Source: Psychromonas sp. psych-6C06
Lineage (GTDB): Bacteria; Pseudomonadota; Gammaproteobacteria; Enterobacterales; Psychromonadaceae
NCBI RefSeq assembly: GCF_002835465.1
Contig: NZ_PIZM01000002.1
Coordinates: 186,001 to 250,000, forward strand
Length of the DNA stretch: 64,000 nt
Direction of reading: 5' to 3'
In this document: positions 36,865-46,461 of the stretch, piece by piece
Layout of the letters: every line of letters starts with the position of its first letter
Position numbering within the stretch: the stretch's first letter is position 1
Program-made: the position numbers and the translations under genes
Notes under the pieces: generated by a model
Told to the model about the DNA's origin: nothing
Database searches by the model: none
What the model saw: the letters and a program-made list of their open reading frames with translations, nothing else

Positions 36865-37020
36865 CTCACTCTCGCCTTCCAGCCTTATCGCCTTCAAGCA
36901 TTTCTCACTCTCGCCTTCCAGCCTTATAGCCTTCAAGCATTTCTCACACTCGCCTTCCAGCTTTATCGCCTTCAGGCATTTCTCACTCTAGCCTTCCAGC
37001 CTTATGGCCTTCAGCATCTC
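36865..37020. repeat. Minisatellite, four 39-bp units
   Basis: Units start at 36865, 36904, 36943 and 36982 with consensus CTCACTCTCGCCTTCCAGCC, then TTATCGCCTTCAAGCATTT. They differ by a few substitutions. Because 39 is a multiple of three, a frame stays open through the array (FLTLAFQPYRLQA repeated), but there is no ribosome site and I do not treat it as a gene. Confidence 0.85.
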
Positions 37021-37057
37021 TTTCTTTTAAATTTAACATTTTTGTAGGTAATAATGT

Positions 37058-37164
37058 CTTAGTGCTAAGTCATTTATGTTTAATTCAAATCGGAAAAGCA
37101 CAGCTTAGTTTCCTAAGTGCGCAGTTTCCAACGCTGAAGCAGACTTAAATGACGACGCACTAAG
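37058..37164. repeat. ~107-bp element with imperfect terminal inverted repeats
   Basis: CTTAGTGCTAAGTCATTTA (37058-37076) and TAAATGACGACGCACTAAG (37146-37164) are inverted copies matching at 16 of 19 positions. It lies between the minisatellite and the yciO stop and is non-coding. Only one copy was seen in this window, so a mobile origin is inference. Confidence 0.5.
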
Positions 37165-37171
37165 TTAATAT

Positions 37172-37792
37172 TTATTGAAACGGGGTTAAATCCCCGGCCC
37201 CTTCTCTGGCGATAACAATGTCATCATCAGAAAAATCGATAACGGTCGTAGGGGCTTCTCCCAAATAACCGCCGTTTAATATCAGATCAACTTTACTTTC
37301 CAATAGATCTCTAATCTCTTCAGGGTCAAACTCGGTGCTCTCTTTGCCCGGTAAAATCAGACTGGTGGTCATTAACGGCTCACCTAAAGCTTCAAGTAAC
37401 GCCAAAGCAATCGCGTTATCAGGAATACGAATACCGATAGTGCGTTTAGTTGGGTTCATTAAACGCTTTGGTAGCTCTTTAGTTGATTTAAAAATAAACG
37501 TATAAGCACCGGGCGTATTACTTTTTAAGGCACGGTATGCTTGGTTATCTACACGCGCATAATTCGCGATTTCTGATAAATCGCGACACACCAGTGTAAA
37601 GTTATGCTTTTTGTCTAACTTACGAATTTTACAGATCCGCTCAAGGGCACGTTTATTTTCCATCAAACAGCCCAAAGCATAACCTGAATCAGTTGGGTAA
37701 ATAATCACCCCACCGGCTTTAATAATGTCAGCGGCTTGGTTCATCAAACGCACCTGTGGATTATCTGGATGCACGTAAAAAAATTGACTCAT
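37172..37792 (-). CDS. yciO: YciO family protein (TsaC/Sua5-like fold)
   Basis: A 206-residue protein of the Sua5/YciO/YrdC family: IIYPTDSGYALGC, KNFTLVCRDLSEIANYARV (close to the KHNFTLVC form here), PGAYTFIFKSTKELPKR and RTIGIRIPDNAIA. The family binds nucleotides. YciO is the paralogue of TsaC, and its own role in threonylcarbamoyl-adenosine chemistry is uncertain. rnm lies 45 bases upstream on the same strand. Confidence 0.92.
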   Translation of the reverse strand: MSQFFYVHPDNPQVRLMNQAADIIKAGGVIIYPTDSGYALGCLMENKRALERICKIRKLDKKHNFTLVCRDLSEIANYARVDNQAYRALKSNTPGAYTFIFKSTKELPKRLMNPTKRTIGIRIPDNAIALALLEALGEPLMTTSLILPGKESTEFDPEEIRDLLESKVDLILNGGYLGEAPTTVIDFSDDDIVIAREGAGDLTPFQ

Positions 37793-37837
37793 ACTGTTGT
37801 TTCTCTTCCCATTTTAAATTTCTGATTCGCTTAGTAC

Positions 37838-38689
37838 TTATTTTAACGCAGGCTGTAACATTGGCCAATCGTGCCATATCGGTTTCGCAATTTCAGGGAG
37901 ATGCAATGATTTTCCTAAATCGCGCCAGCGCCCAACAAAATGAAAATCACTGCCCTGTGAAGCAAGAAGATCATACTCTTCACTCCACATCGCTAATTGA
38001 AGGCGCATCTGTGGCGATTGCTGTCCCATTGCAACTTCCATTGCATCACCACCAGCTTCTTTAAATTCGGTAAATAAACGTCGCATCCATTTATTAGATA
38101 ACTTGTAATGATTCGGGTGGGCTAAAATAGCTTGTCCACCGGCTTGATGGATCGCCTCTATGGCTTGATCAATGTCTACCCAATTATGTGGCACATAACC
38201 GGTATTGCCACGGCTCAGGTATTTATCAAATACACCTTGAAAAGTCGGTGCGATTCCTTGTTCAACCATATAACGCGCAAAGTGAGCACGCGTTATCGCG
38301 CCTTCTCCGGCTAATGCTTTCGCACCTTCATAAACGCCTTCAATTCTTGCTTTGGCAAGACGCCGTCCCATCTCTATTGCACGCGTCTCGCGTTTCTCTT
38401 TTTGTAATTCAATCAAAGCCAATAGATGTGCATTGTTAGGATCAATGTTAACCCCAACCACATGAATTTCGTGATTAAGCCAATTAGTGGTAATTTCAAT
38501 ACCATTAATGAGGGTTAACTTTAATGCATTGTCGGTAATATATTGTTGCGCTTCCTGCAAGCCATCGACACTATCGTGATCAGTAATGGCTAAATAATTA
38601 ACCTGCCTATTTTCTGCCCGATTAACTAACTCACTGGGTGTTAATTGACCATCTGAGGCCGTAGTATGTGAGTGAAGATCAATTAACAT
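37838..38689 (-). CDS. rnm: RNase AM, PHP-domain 5'-3' exoribonuclease
   Basis: A 283-residue PHP-domain phosphoesterase (YciV/TrpH). Metal-site motifs: DLHSHTTASDG at the N-terminus, ITDHDSVDGL, GIEITT, AILAHPNHYK and GSDFHFVG. E. coli RNase AM trims 5' ends of rRNA and degrades short oligonucleotides. The start is ATG 38689, with CAGGTAA upstream, in register with E. coli. It is divergent from the trp operon, the conserved arrangement. Confidence 0.93.
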   Translation of the reverse strand: MLIDLHSHTTASDGQLTPSELVNRAENRQVNYLAITDHDSVDGLQEAQQYITDNALKLTLINGIEITTNWLNHEIHVVGVNIDPNNAHLLALIELQKEKRETRAIEMGRRLAKARIEGVYEGAKALAGEGAITRAHFARYMVEQGIAPTFQGVFDKYLSRGNTGYVPHNWVDIDQAIEAIHQAGGQAILAHPNHYKLSNKWMRRLFTEFKEAGGDAMEVAMGQQSPQMRLQLAMWSEEYDLLASQGSDFHFVGRWRDLGKSLHLPEIAKPIWHDWPMLQPALK

Positions 38690-38729
38690 AATTAAATTAC
38701 CTGAAAAGCAAACTCGCTTAAAAATCACC

Positions 38730-38758
38730 TTGACATTAAGGTCTTAATCGCAAAAAAT
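38730..38758 (+). promoter_or_regulatory. Putative trp operon promoter
   Basis: TTGACA at 38730-38735, a 17-base spacer and AAAAAT at 38753-38758. The predicted start near 38765 would give a leader of about 24 bases before the leader peptide. The -10 element is poor. No TrpR operator (ACTAGT half-sites) was found. Confidence 0.45.
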
Positions 38759-38788
38759 GGGTGTCATAATTTACGGGATGCATGATAT

Positions 38789-38842
38789 ATGATTTTTTAT
38801 ACAATTACTCTTACTGATTCTTGGTGGCACTCATTCTCTTAA
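38789..38842 (+). CDS. trpL: trp leader peptide with tandem Trp codons
   Basis: A 17-codon frame, MIFYTITLTDSWWHSFS, with adjacent TGG TGG codons at 38822-38827. Ribosome stalling at these codons would uncover GCGAGC just after the stop, which pairs with the terminator's left arm. It has a weak GGGA ribosome site. Its position between promoter and terminator is that of a classical transcription-attenuation leader. Confidence 0.85.
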   Translation: MIFYTITLTDSWWHSFS

Positions 38843-38926
38843 GCGAGCAATGAGGTTTTTGTATAGTTCTTGTAAAATAGATTCCCAAAACCAAATTTAA
38901 AAGCTCGCAAATTGCGGGCTTTTTTT
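38843..38926 (+). terminator. trp attenuator (antiterminator and terminator)
   Basis: Terminator: AAAAGCTCGC (38899-38908) and GCGGGCTTTT (38914-38923) with one G-U pair and a U-run. Competing antiterminator: GCGAGC (38843-38848) with GCTCGC (38903-38908), plus GGTTTT (38854-38859) with AAAACC (38887-38892). A 1:2-type hairpin, CTCATT (38830-38835) with AATGAG (38849-38854), can form when the leader is fully translated. This matches E. coli-type trp attenuation in logic. Confidence 0.85.
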
Positions 38927-38957
38927 GTATTTGGGGTTTAAAAAAATTGGAAAGAAA

Positions 38958-39008
38958 ATGAAAAAATTAAATATCATCCTTAAACAATGTTGGCGATGGC
39001 AAAAGTAA
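38958..39008 (+). CDS. Second short Trp-containing leader peptide (candidate)
   Basis: Just behind the attenuator is a 16-codon frame, MKKLNIILKQCWRWQK, with two TGG codons separated by one Arg codon and a GGAAAG ribosome site. Its form resembles the E. coli trp leader peptide. No terminator follows before trpE, 137 bases on, so if translated it cannot act by the same terminator. It may be a relic, a translational regulator, or chance. Confidence 0.45.
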   Translation: MKKLNIILKQCWRWQK

Positions 39009-39145
39009 TACACATATTATGAAGCATAAATAAGACCATTAAATTACCGACAATAAAAGCAACAGCATAGCCAGTAAAGATAACATTGATGAAGTCAGCT
39101 CAAGGAGCGACATACTGAGCAGCATTAGCAAGAAAAGGATCACAA

Positions 39146-40735
39146 ATGAATACACATCATCCAATTGGGGTTTTAAGAACCCTGCATACTGAATGTCAAT
39201 ATATCCAAGACTCATTGGGTCTGTTTAAAAAGATGAGTGCCGACAGTGAAAATCATATGCTCTTTGATTCCGCAGAAATTGAATCGAAGACGCACCTGAA
39301 AAGCTTAATATTAGTCGATGCCTGTTTAAAAATAACCTGCCATGGTTTAACAGTCACCCTAGATGCTTTAACTGATAACGGCAAAGACCTCATTACCTTT
39401 CTGACACCTAAATTTTCCATAGAACTTATTCAGCAACAGTCTCCTAGCCAATTAACCTTAGTATTTCCAGAATCTGATCACAGTGGTGATGAAGAGAGTC
39501 GCTTAAAATCAGCTTCACCTGTTGATGCTTTACGCTTTGTCGTCGACCGCATTAAAAAAGAGTCAACGCATCAGCAAGCACTGTTTTTAGGTGGTATTTT
39601 TGCCTATGACTTTATCGCAAGCTTTGAAGATATTGGTGATGTACCAGACAGTGAGAACTGTTGCCCGGACTACCTCTTTTATGTTGCAGAAACATTAATG
39701 ATTCACGATCATCAAACACAAAGCAGTGAAGTAATAGGTAGCGTCTTTGGTGGCCTTTACAGCGATGAAAACCATGTACGCATCTCCACACGCCTTGCTG
39801 AAATTCAAAACCTTTGTCGTAACTTTAGTCCCTGTGCCAATAAACTTATCCCACTTGAAGGCAATATAAAGGTTGATGTGAGCGATGAGGAATATTGTGC
39901 CACGGTAGAGCAACTTAAAGAGAACATCGTTAAAGGGGATATTTTCCAAGTGGTTCCCTCACGAAGCTTCTCTCTGCATTGCCCTAATCCGTTAGCCGCT
40001 TATGCAAAACTTAAAGAGACCAACCCAAGCCCTTACATGTTTTACCTAAAAGATAGCGACTTTATCTTATTTGGCGCCTCACCAGAGAGCGCGCTTAAAT
40101 ACACCAAGCAGAGTAATGAAGTTGAGATCTACCCGATTGCAGGAACACGTTCGCGTGGCTTCAACAAAGATGGCAGTATCAGCAAAGATTTAGACAGTCG
40201 ACTTGAACTTGAATTGCGTTTAGATAAAAAAGAGACCTCAGAACATTTAATGTTGGTTGATTTAGCGCGTAATGATGTAGCACGCATTAGTGAGCCAGGT
40301 TCGCGCCATGTAGCAGACCTACTTCAAGTTGACCGTTACAGCCATGTGATGCATTTAGTCTCACGTGTTGTTGGTCAGCTTCGCCAAGATTTAGATGCCT
40401 TGCACGCCTATCAAGCCTGTATGAATATGGGCACCTTAGTTGGCGCACCTAAAATCCGAGCTTCTCAACTCGTACGTGATGTCGAGAAAAAACGTCGCGG
40501 TAGTTACGGCGGTGCTGTCGGATATATTAATGGCGAAGGTGATATGGATACCTGTATCGTTATCCGTAGTGCTTTTGTTAAAGACGATGTTGCCCATGCA
40601 CAAGCTGGCGCAGGTGTTGTCTTTGATTCAGTGCCACAATTAGAAGCCAACGAAACACGTCAAAAAGCTGCAGCCGTATTAAACGCGATTGCATTAGCGC
40701 ACGGCACGACACTCAAGCAAGTGCAAGGAGAATAA
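39146..40735 (+). CDS. trpE: Anthranilate synthase component I
   Basis: A 529-residue chorismate-using enzyme: with TrpG it makes anthranilate. The N-terminal LFDSAEIESK segment is at the tryptophan feedback site. The C-terminal chorismate-binding domain shows FQVVPSR, PSPYMFYL, IAGTRSRG, LVDLARND and MGTLVGAPKIRA. The ATG is preceded by AAGGA. trpG starts 1 base after its stop region. Confidence 0.98.
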   Translation: MNTHHPIGVLRTLHTECQYIQDSLGLFKKMSADSENHMLFDSAEIESKTHLKSLILVDACLKITCHGLTVTLDALTDNGKDLITFLTPKFSIELIQQQSPSQLTLVFPESDHSGDEESRLKSASPVDALRFVVDRIKKESTHQQALFLGGIFAYDFIASFEDIGDVPDSENCCPDYLFYVAETLMIHDHQTQSSEVIGSVFGGLYSDENHVRISTRLAEIQNLCRNFSPCANKLIPLEGNIKVDVSDEEYCATVEQLKENIVKGDIFQVVPSRSFSLHCPNPLAAYAKLKETNPSPYMFYLKDSDFILFGASPESALKYTKQSNEVEIYPIAGTRSRGFNKDGSISKDLDSRLELELRLDKKETSEHLMLVDLARNDVARISEPGSRHVADLLQVDRYSHVMHLVSRVVGQLRQDLDALHAYQACMNMGTLVGAPKIRASQLVRDVEKKRRGSYGGAVGYINGEGDMDTCIVIRSAFVKDDVAHAQAGAGVVFDSVPQLEANETRQKAAAVLNAIALAHGTTLKQVQGE

Positions 40736-40736
40736 G

Positions 40737-41360
40737 ATGAGCAATACAAAAACAACGACGCTATTTTTCTTGGATAATTTTGATTCATTTACTTACAACC
40801 TCGTCGATCAATTTAAATCGCTGGGTTACCCTGTTAAAATTTACCGTAATAGCCAAAGTGCAGCGCAAGTCAAAGAACATATTGATGCCTGCGAAAACAG
40901 TTCACCAGAAAGTAACGTCGTACTGATTTTATCGCCTGGACCAGGAACCCCAAGTGCCGCCGGATGCTTGATTGAACTGATCGCATTATGTCGCGGGCAA
41001 ATACCGATGATTGGTATCTGCTTAGGTCATCAAGCATTAATCGAGCAATATGGTGGTACCGTTGGCGGGGCTGATGAAATCATGCATGGTAAATCATCAT
41101 TGATTAACCACTGTGGTGATCGCATGTTTAGTGGTTTAAATCAGCCTCTTTCAGTGGCTCGTTATCACTCTCTCGTCGGCACTAAGGTACCGGACTCATT
41201 AGAGGTTGTTGCTGATTTTAATGGCATGTGTATGGCCGTTTATAACCAACAAGATCGCGTGATTGGTTTTCAATTTCACCCCGAATCAATCTTAACCTGT
41301 GAAGGGGCTAACCTTCTCGAAAACAGTTTAAATTTTGTCACAAATTTGGAAGCGAAATAG
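40737..41360 (+). CDS. trpG: Anthranilate synthase component II (glutamine amidotransferase)
   Basis: A 207-residue class I glutaminase. FFLDNFDSFTYNLVDQ at the N-terminus, the nucleophile Cys in IGICLGHQALIEQ and the His-Glu pair in FQFHPESILT are present. It is a separate gene, not fused to trpD as in E. coli. trpD begins directly at the next base. Confidence 0.97.
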   Translation: MSNTKTTTLFFLDNFDSFTYNLVDQFKSLGYPVKIYRNSQSAAQVKEHIDACENSSPESNVVLILSPGPGTPSAAGCLIELIALCRGQIPMIGICLGHQALIEQYGGTVGGADEIMHGKSSLINHCGDRMFSGLNQPLSVARYHSLVGTKVPDSLEVVADFNGMCMAVYNQQDRVIGFQFHPESILTCEGANLLENSLNFVTNLEAK

Positions 41361-42365
41361 ATGGATATTTTAGAGCAATTATATCAAGGACGCCCTCTGA
41401 GCGTCGAACAGAGTCAAATCTTTTTTGAAAAAGTAGTGAAGGGTGATGTCGACCCAATTGTTTTATCTTCTGCGATCACCGCAATGAAGATGCGAGGCGA
41501 AACAATTAATGAGATAACCGGTGCAGCGAATGCCCTCCTTGCGCAAGCAAAACCTTTCCCACGCCCAGATTACCCCTTTACCGATATTGTCGGCACCGGT
41601 GGCGATGGTTTAGGCACCATTAACATCTCAACGGCAAGTGCGATTGTCGCGGCCAGTTGCGGATTAAAAGTATGTAAACATGGTAGCCGCAGTGTTTCTA
41701 GCAAATCAGGAGCTTCTGATCTGCTGGCAGCTTTTGGATTAAACCTAGATATGAGCCCAGAAACAGCGCGCCAATGTTTAGATAAACTCAATCTCTGTTT
41801 TATTTTTGCTCCGGCTTACCACGCAGGAATGCGCTTTGCGGCGCCAGTTCGCGCAGCACTTAAAACCCGCTCCATTTTTAATGTATTAGGTCCATTAGTA
41901 AACCCTGCTCGTCCAGACTTCGAATTGATGGGAGTGTATGCACCAGAGTTACTCAAACCGATTGCACAAGTACATCAAAAGCTCGGCATGAAACGCGTCA
42001 TGGTGGTGTTTGGCAGTGGTTTAGACGAAATTGCACTGCACGGTGAAACACAGGTTGCAGAGTTGCTAGACGGTGAAATTAAAGAGTACACCTTAACGCC
42101 TGCTGATTTTGGTGTTGAGACCTACCCAATTGAGTCCATTTTCGGTGGTACACCAGAAGAAAACAAAGTGATCACTGAACAAATTTTACAGGGTAAAGGT
42201 ACCGATGCACAGCAAGCAGCGGTCGCAATTAATACCTCTGCGCTATTAGTGTTAAATGGTTTAGCGAGCGATTTTAAAGCTGGCGCACGTTTAGCACTTG
42301 ATGCAATGAACAGCGGAAAACCTTTACAGTTAGTCAACCAATTAGCGGAGATGAGCCAGTGTTAA
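41361..42365 (+). CDS. trpD: Anthranilate phosphoribosyltransferase
   Basis: A 334-residue enzyme that joins anthranilate to PRPP. PRPP and metal motifs: DIVGTGGDGLGTINIST, KHGSRSVSSKSGASDLL, the ARP-type FNVLGPLVNPARP and the acidic LDEIALHG. Its end overlaps trpCF by 7 bases. Confidence 0.98.
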   Translation: MDILEQLYQGRPLSVEQSQIFFEKVVKGDVDPIVLSSAITAMKMRGETINEITGAANALLAQAKPFPRPDYPFTDIVGTGGDGLGTINISTASAIVAASCGLKVCKHGSRSVSSKSGASDLLAAFGLNLDMSPETARQCLDKLNLCFIFAPAYHAGMRFAAPVRAALKTRSIFNVLGPLVNPARPDFELMGVYAPELLKPIAQVHQKLGMKRVMVVFGSGLDEIALHGETQVAELLDGEIKEYTLTPADFGVETYPIESIFGGTPEENKVITEQILQGKGTDAQQAAVAINTSALLVLNGLASDFKAGARLALDAMNSGKPLQLVNQLAEMSQC

Positions 42366-43780
42366 ACTATTCTTTAAATGACGCAAGCTTACAAGACACC
42401 ATTTTAGGTAAAATTGTTGACGATAAAATTGAGTGGGTCGAAGCGCGTCAAAAGGAACAACCTTTAATTAGCTTTAAAGATGATCTTGTTGATAGTGAAC
42501 GTCACTTTTATGAAGCACTAGACCAAGACAACAGTGTGTTTATTTTAGAGTGTAAAAAAGCATCCCCTTCAAAGGGCTTAATTCGCCCAGAATTTGACTT
42601 AGATCTCATTGCTAGTGTTTATAAAAACCATGCTAGTGCTATCTCCGTATTGTCCGATGAAAAGTATTTTCAAGGTAGCTTTGACTACATCACGCAGGTT
42701 CGAGAGCAAGTGATTCAACCGGTTATTTGTAAAGATTTCGTTGTTGATGCCTACCAAATTTACCTCGCCCGCCACTATAAGGCGGACGCGGTATTGTTAA
42801 TGCTTTCTGTGCTTGACGATGATGCTTATCAAGCACTACGTGATACGGCCCATAGCTTAAATATGGGCGTGCTCACAGAGATAAGTAATGAAGAGGAGCG
42901 TATTCGTGCGATCGCCTTAGGCGCGAAAGTGATCGGTATTAATAACCGTAATCTGCGCGATATGAGTATCGACCTCGACCGCACCAAAGTGTTAGCATCC
43001 AATATTCCCGCCGATAGAATCGTGATCAGTGAATCAGGTATCTACCATCACAGCCAAGTGGTTGAATTGAGTCAACATGCTAATGGCTTCTTAGTGGGTA
43101 GCTCTATCATGAGTCAAGATGATATTGAATCGGCTTGTCGAAAACTGATTTTAGGCGAAAACAAAGTCTGTGGTTTAACACATGCTTATCAAGCTGCTGA
43201 CGTTTATAAAGCAGGCGCAATTTACGGCGGTTTAATCTTTGTAGAAAAATCACCACGTTTTGTAGAGATGGAAGAAGCACGCCTTGTTATGCATGGTGCA
43301 CCATTACAGTATGTCGGCGTGTTCCAAAATGAAGATCCTGAGTTAATCGCTTATACAGTAAAACAACTCGGTCTTGCTGTTGTGCAATTACACGGTGACG
43401 AAACACCTAAAGATGTAAAAACGCTTCGCGGTCTATTGCCTGAGTCTTGCCAAATTTGGAAAGCACATGGAGTGAGTGACACGCTACCTGAATTTGAAAA
43501 ATTTAATGTTGATAAACACCTATTTGATACACGTAGTGGCTCGCAAACAGGCGGTACGGGCAAAGTATTTGATTGGTCACTATTAGCAAACAGTGGTATT
43601 GATAAAAACAGCATTTTACTCGCCGGAGGCTTAACGCCAGAAAATGCCCGCGAAGCAGCGCTCATTGGTGTATCAGGGCTTGATTTTAACTCTGGCTTAG
43701 AAAGCGCTCCAGGAAAAAAAGAAGCCGAAAAAATCAATTTAGCTTTTTCCGAAATCAGAAAATATATGCTACGCGACTAA
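42359..43780 (+). CDS. trpCF: Bifunctional indole-3-glycerol-phosphate synthase/phosphoribosylanthranilate isomerase
   Basis: A 473-residue fusion. The N-terminal TrpC barrel (to about 255) has [36 protein letters not shown] and VISESGI. The C-terminal TrpF barrel (about 260-473) has [25 protein letters not shown] and [10 protein letters not shown]. Note Thr in CGLTH, where CGIT/CGLT is usual, and the aspartate in FDTRSG. It starts with GTG, overlapping trpD. The fusion is the enterobacterial/Vibrio pattern. Confidence 0.97.
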   Translation: MLNYSLNDASLQDTILGKIVDDKIEWVEARQKEQPLISFKDDLVDSERHFYEALDQDNSVFILECKKASPSKGLIRPEFDLDLIASVYKNHASAISVLSDEKYFQGSFDYITQVREQVIQPVICKDFVVDAYQIYLARHYKADAVLLMLSVLDDDAYQALRDTAHSLNMGVLTEISNEEERIRAIALGAKVIGINNRNLRDMSIDLDRTKVLASNIPADRIVISESGIYHHSQVVELSQHANGFLVGSSIMSQDDIESACRKLILGENKVCGLTHAYQAADVYKAGAIYGGLIFVEKSPRFVEMEEARLVMHGAPLQYVGVFQNEDPELIAYTVKQLGLAVVQLHGDETPKDVKTLRGLLPESCQIWKAHGVSDTLPEFEKFNVDKHLFDTRSGSQTGGTGKVFDWSLLANSGIDKNSILLAGGLTPENAREAALIGVSGLDFNSGLESAPGKKEAEKINLAFSEIRKYMLRD

Positions 43781-43826
43781 AATTCAGGGGATTTACATAT
43801 TCCCCAAAATTAAGAGGTTACAAATA

Positions 43827-45014
43827 ATGGAAAAATTAAATGCTTATTTTGGACAGTTTGGCGGTATGTACGTACCACAAATTTTGGTCCCTGCTCTCAA
43901 GCAATTAGAAGCTGAGTTTGTAAAAGCACAAACTTGCCCTGATTTTCTTGCTGAATTTTCAGAGCTATTAACAGAATATGCTGGTCGTCCTACTCCACTG
44001 ACGCTATGCCGTAATTTAACCAAAGGTAAAAAAAGCAAACTTTACCTAAAGCGTGAAGACTTACTGCATGGTGGCGCACACAAAACTAACCAAGTGTTAG
44101 GTCAAGCATTGCTGGCTAAACGCATGGGTAAAAAGAAGATCATCGCTGAAACAGGTGCTGGTCAACATGGTGTTGCAACGGCATTAGCCTGCGCCTTACT
44201 GGGCCTTGAATGTAAAGTTTATATGGGCGCAGTGGATATGGAGCGCCAAGAGCCTAACGTGTTCCGTATGCGCTTAATGGGCGCAGAAGTGATCGGTGTA
44301 CATTCTGGCGCATCAACGTTGAAAGATGCCTGTAATGAAGCACTGCGTGACTGGGCAGGTAGTTATGAAGAGACCCATTACTTACTTGGTACAGCAGCCG
44401 GCCCTCACCCATTCCCAACGATTGTTCGTGAGTTCCAAAAAATTATTGGCGAAGAAGCTAAACAGCAATGCCTTAAAAAAGAGGGGATCCTACCTAATAA
44501 AGTGATTGCTTGTGTTGGTGGTGGCTCTAATGCGATTGGTATATTTAATGACTTTATTGATGACCAATCAGTTGAACTAATCGGTGTCGAACCCGGTGGT
44601 TACGGCGTGGGTACAGGTAAACATGGCTGCCCAATCTCCTACGGTTCAAAAGGCATATTTTTTGGTATGCACTCATTAATGATGCAAGATAAACATGGTC
44701 AAGTACAAGAGTCTTACTCTATTTCTGCCGGCCTTGATTTCCCTTCCGTAGGCCCACAACATGCGCATTTAGCAGAAACCGGCCGTGCACAGTATGTTAA
44801 CGCAACCGATGATGAAGCATTATTAGCCTTCAAAGCACTGTCTGAGCAAGAAGGGATTATTCCTGCTTTAGAATCTTCTCATGCGCTCGCTTACGCATTA
44901 CGAATCATTGAAGAGGATGATAAAGATCAGGTCATCATCGTTAACCTATCAGGACGTGGTGATAAAGATATTTTCACCGTCGCAGAGATTTTTAAAGAAA
45001 GAGGAATGATCTAA
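43827..45014 (+). CDS. trpB: Tryptophan synthase beta subunit
   Basis: A 395-residue PLP enzyme. The Schiff-base Lys lies in [14 protein letters not shown]; the cofactor-phosphate loop is [11 protein letters not shown], and [12 protein letters not shown] and [10 protein letters not shown] are conserved. The start has GAGG upstream. Its stop overlaps trpA by one base (TAATG). Confidence 0.98.
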   Translation: MEKLNAYFGQFGGMYVPQILVPALKQLEAEFVKAQTCPDFLAEFSELLTEYAGRPTPLTLCRNLTKGKKSKLYLKREDLLHGGAHKTNQVLGQALLAKRMGKKKIIAETGAGQHGVATALACALLGLECKVYMGAVDMERQEPNVFRMRLMGAEVIGVHSGASTLKDACNEALRDWAGSYEETHYLLGTAAGPHPFPTIVREFQKIIGEEAKQQCLKKEGILPNKVIACVGGGSNAIGIFNDFIDDQSVELIGVEPGGYGVGTGKHGCPISYGSKGIFFGMHSLMMQDKHGQVQESYSISAGLDFPSVGPQHAHLAETGRAQYVNATDDEALLAFKALSEQEGIIPALESSHALAYALRIIEEDDKDQVIIVNLSGRGDKDIFTVAEIFKERGMI

Positions 45015-45823
45015 TGACTAAACGTTATCAAGCGCTATTTAATCGCCTTAACACTGAGAACCAAGGTGCATTTGTTCCTTTTGTAACCATTGGTGATCCG
45101 AACCGTGAACTGTCCATTAAAATCATTGATACCCTTGTCAAAGCAGGGGCTGATGCTTTAGAGCTCGGCATTCCTTTCTCTGATCCAGTCGCCGATGGTA
45201 CCGTCATTCAAGATGCGTCAACACGTGCTTTAGATGCAGGGATCACTCCCGATAAAAGTCTCGAGATAATCAAAGAGATCCGTAAACTGCACCCTACAGT
45301 CCCTATTGGCTTATTACTGTATGTAAATATAGTTTATCGTAACGGCATTGAAGATTTCTATCAGCGCTGCGCGGATGCAGGTGTAGACTCTATTTTAATC
45401 GCTGATGTACCGATCGAAGAGAGTGCTCCATTTAGAGAAGCAGCTACTAAAACCGGTTTACAACAGATATTTATCGCACCACCAAACGGTGATGTGGAAA
45501 CATTACAACAAGTTGCAGAATATGGTGAAGGTTATACCTACCTACTCAGTCGTGCAGGTGTAACAGGTGCTGATGCTAAAGCAGGTATGCCGGTTGAGCA
45601 TATGCTTGAAACACTGAAAAAACACAATGCCCCACCGTCTTTATTGGGTTTTGGTATCTCTAAACCTGCACAGGTTAAAGAGGCGATAAAATCAGGAGCT
45701 GCTGGTGCAATTTCTGGTTCGGCGGTTGTTAAAGTGATTCAAGCAAACCTTGATGATCCTGATAAATTATTGCAAGAGATGGAAAAATTTATTGGTAAAA
45801 TGAAAGCAGCTACTTACCTATAA
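45014..45823 (+). CDS. trpA: Tryptophan synthase alpha subunit
   Basis: A 269-residue TIM-barrel subunit that cleaves indole-glycerol phosphate and tunnels indole to TrpB. The catalytic Glu is in [14 protein letters not shown] and Asp in [23 protein letters not shown] and [10 protein letters not shown] complete the fold. It is last in the trp operon and is followed by a terminator. Confidence 0.98.
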   Translation: MTKRYQALFNRLNTENQGAFVPFVTIGDPNRELSIKIIDTLVKAGADALELGIPFSDPVADGTVIQDASTRALDAGITPDKSLEIIKEIRKLHPTVPIGLLLYVNIVYRNGIEDFYQRCADAGVDSILIADVPIEESAPFREAATKTGLQQIFIAPPNGDVETLQQVAEYGEGYTYLLSRAGVTGADAKAGMPVEHMLETLKKHNAPPSLLGFGISKPAQVKEAIKSGAAGAISGSAVVKVIQANLDDPDKLLQEMEKFIGKMKAATYL

Positions 45824-45832
45824 ATAAATGAT

Positions 45833-45871
45833 AACAGTAAAAAAGTGAGCTCTGCTTACTTTTTTACTGTT
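45833..45871 (+). terminator. trp operon terminator
   Basis: AACAGTAAAAAAGTGAGC (45833-45850) pairs with GCTTACTTTTTTACTGTT (45854-45871) with a single mismatch or wobble and a 3-base loop. The T-run is inside the right arm. It begins 10 bases past trpA. Confidence 0.8.
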
Positions 45872-45887
45872 TAACGAAGAGAATCAC

Positions 45888-46460
45888 ATGAAACAAGTTT
45901 TAGAATTTATCCCCCTTATTATCTTCTTTATTGTCTATAAAACCGCTGATATCTATGCAGCAACTGCCGCACTAATGATCGGCATGACCATAACCTTTAT
46001 TTATAGTTACTTCAAAAACGGTAAAAAAGCAGAGAAGATGCAGATCATCACCCTAGGTATGATATTAATCTTTGGTACTTTTACCTTAGTATTACACAAT
46101 GATGCTTTTCTCAAGTGGAAAGTAACCTTGGTTTACGCGGTCTTTGCAATTGGTTTACTGGCAACACAATATATCTTTAAAAAGCCGGCCATTAAGCAGA
46201 TGCTAGGCAAGGAGTTAGACCTTCCAGATAGCATTTGGAATAACCTTAATTTAGCTTGGGCACTGTTTTTTATCGTACTCGGTGTTGTTAATACCTATAT
46301 CGCTTTTAACCTTTCGCAAGAAGTTTGGGTTAACTTTAAAGTATTTGGTCTGCTTGCGGTCACCATAATATTTACCGTATTAAGTGGTCTTTACCTATAC
46401 AAACACCTGCCCGAAGAGGGCCAAAAAAAGATTGTTGATGATAAAAAATCGGGAGAATAA
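45888..46460 (+). CDS. yciB: Inner-membrane septation protein YciB/IspZ family
   Basis: A 190-residue integral membrane protein with five or six helices. The family signature is visible at the start ([21 protein letters not shown], given here as pattern F-P-IIFF--YK--DIY-AT) and in the middle ([10 protein letters not shown]). E. coli YciB takes part in envelope synthesis and interacts with the elongation and division machineries. yciI follows one base after its stop. Confidence 0.92.
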   Translation: MKQVLEFIPLIIFFIVYKTADIYAATAALMIGMTITFIYSYFKNGKKAEKMQIITLGMILIFGTFTLVLHNDAFLKWKVTLVYAVFAIGLLATQYIFKKPAIKQMLGKELDLPDSIWNNLNLAWALFFIVLGVVNTYIAFNLSQEVWVNFKVFGLLAVTIIFTVLSGLYLYKHLPEEGQKKIVDDKKSGE

Positions 46461-46461
46461 A

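Noticed and set aside
36776-37020. CRISPR array
   Set aside because: The repeats are directly adjacent with no spacers and no cas genes; this is a minisatellite.
36832-37047. Plus-strand 71-codon frame through the 39-bp repeat array
   Set aside because: It exists because the unit length is a multiple of three. It has no ribosome site, a monotonous repeat composition and no fold-like pattern; treated as a minisatellite.
38690-38790. TrpR operator
   Set aside because: No ACTAGT-type half sites near the putative trp promoter.
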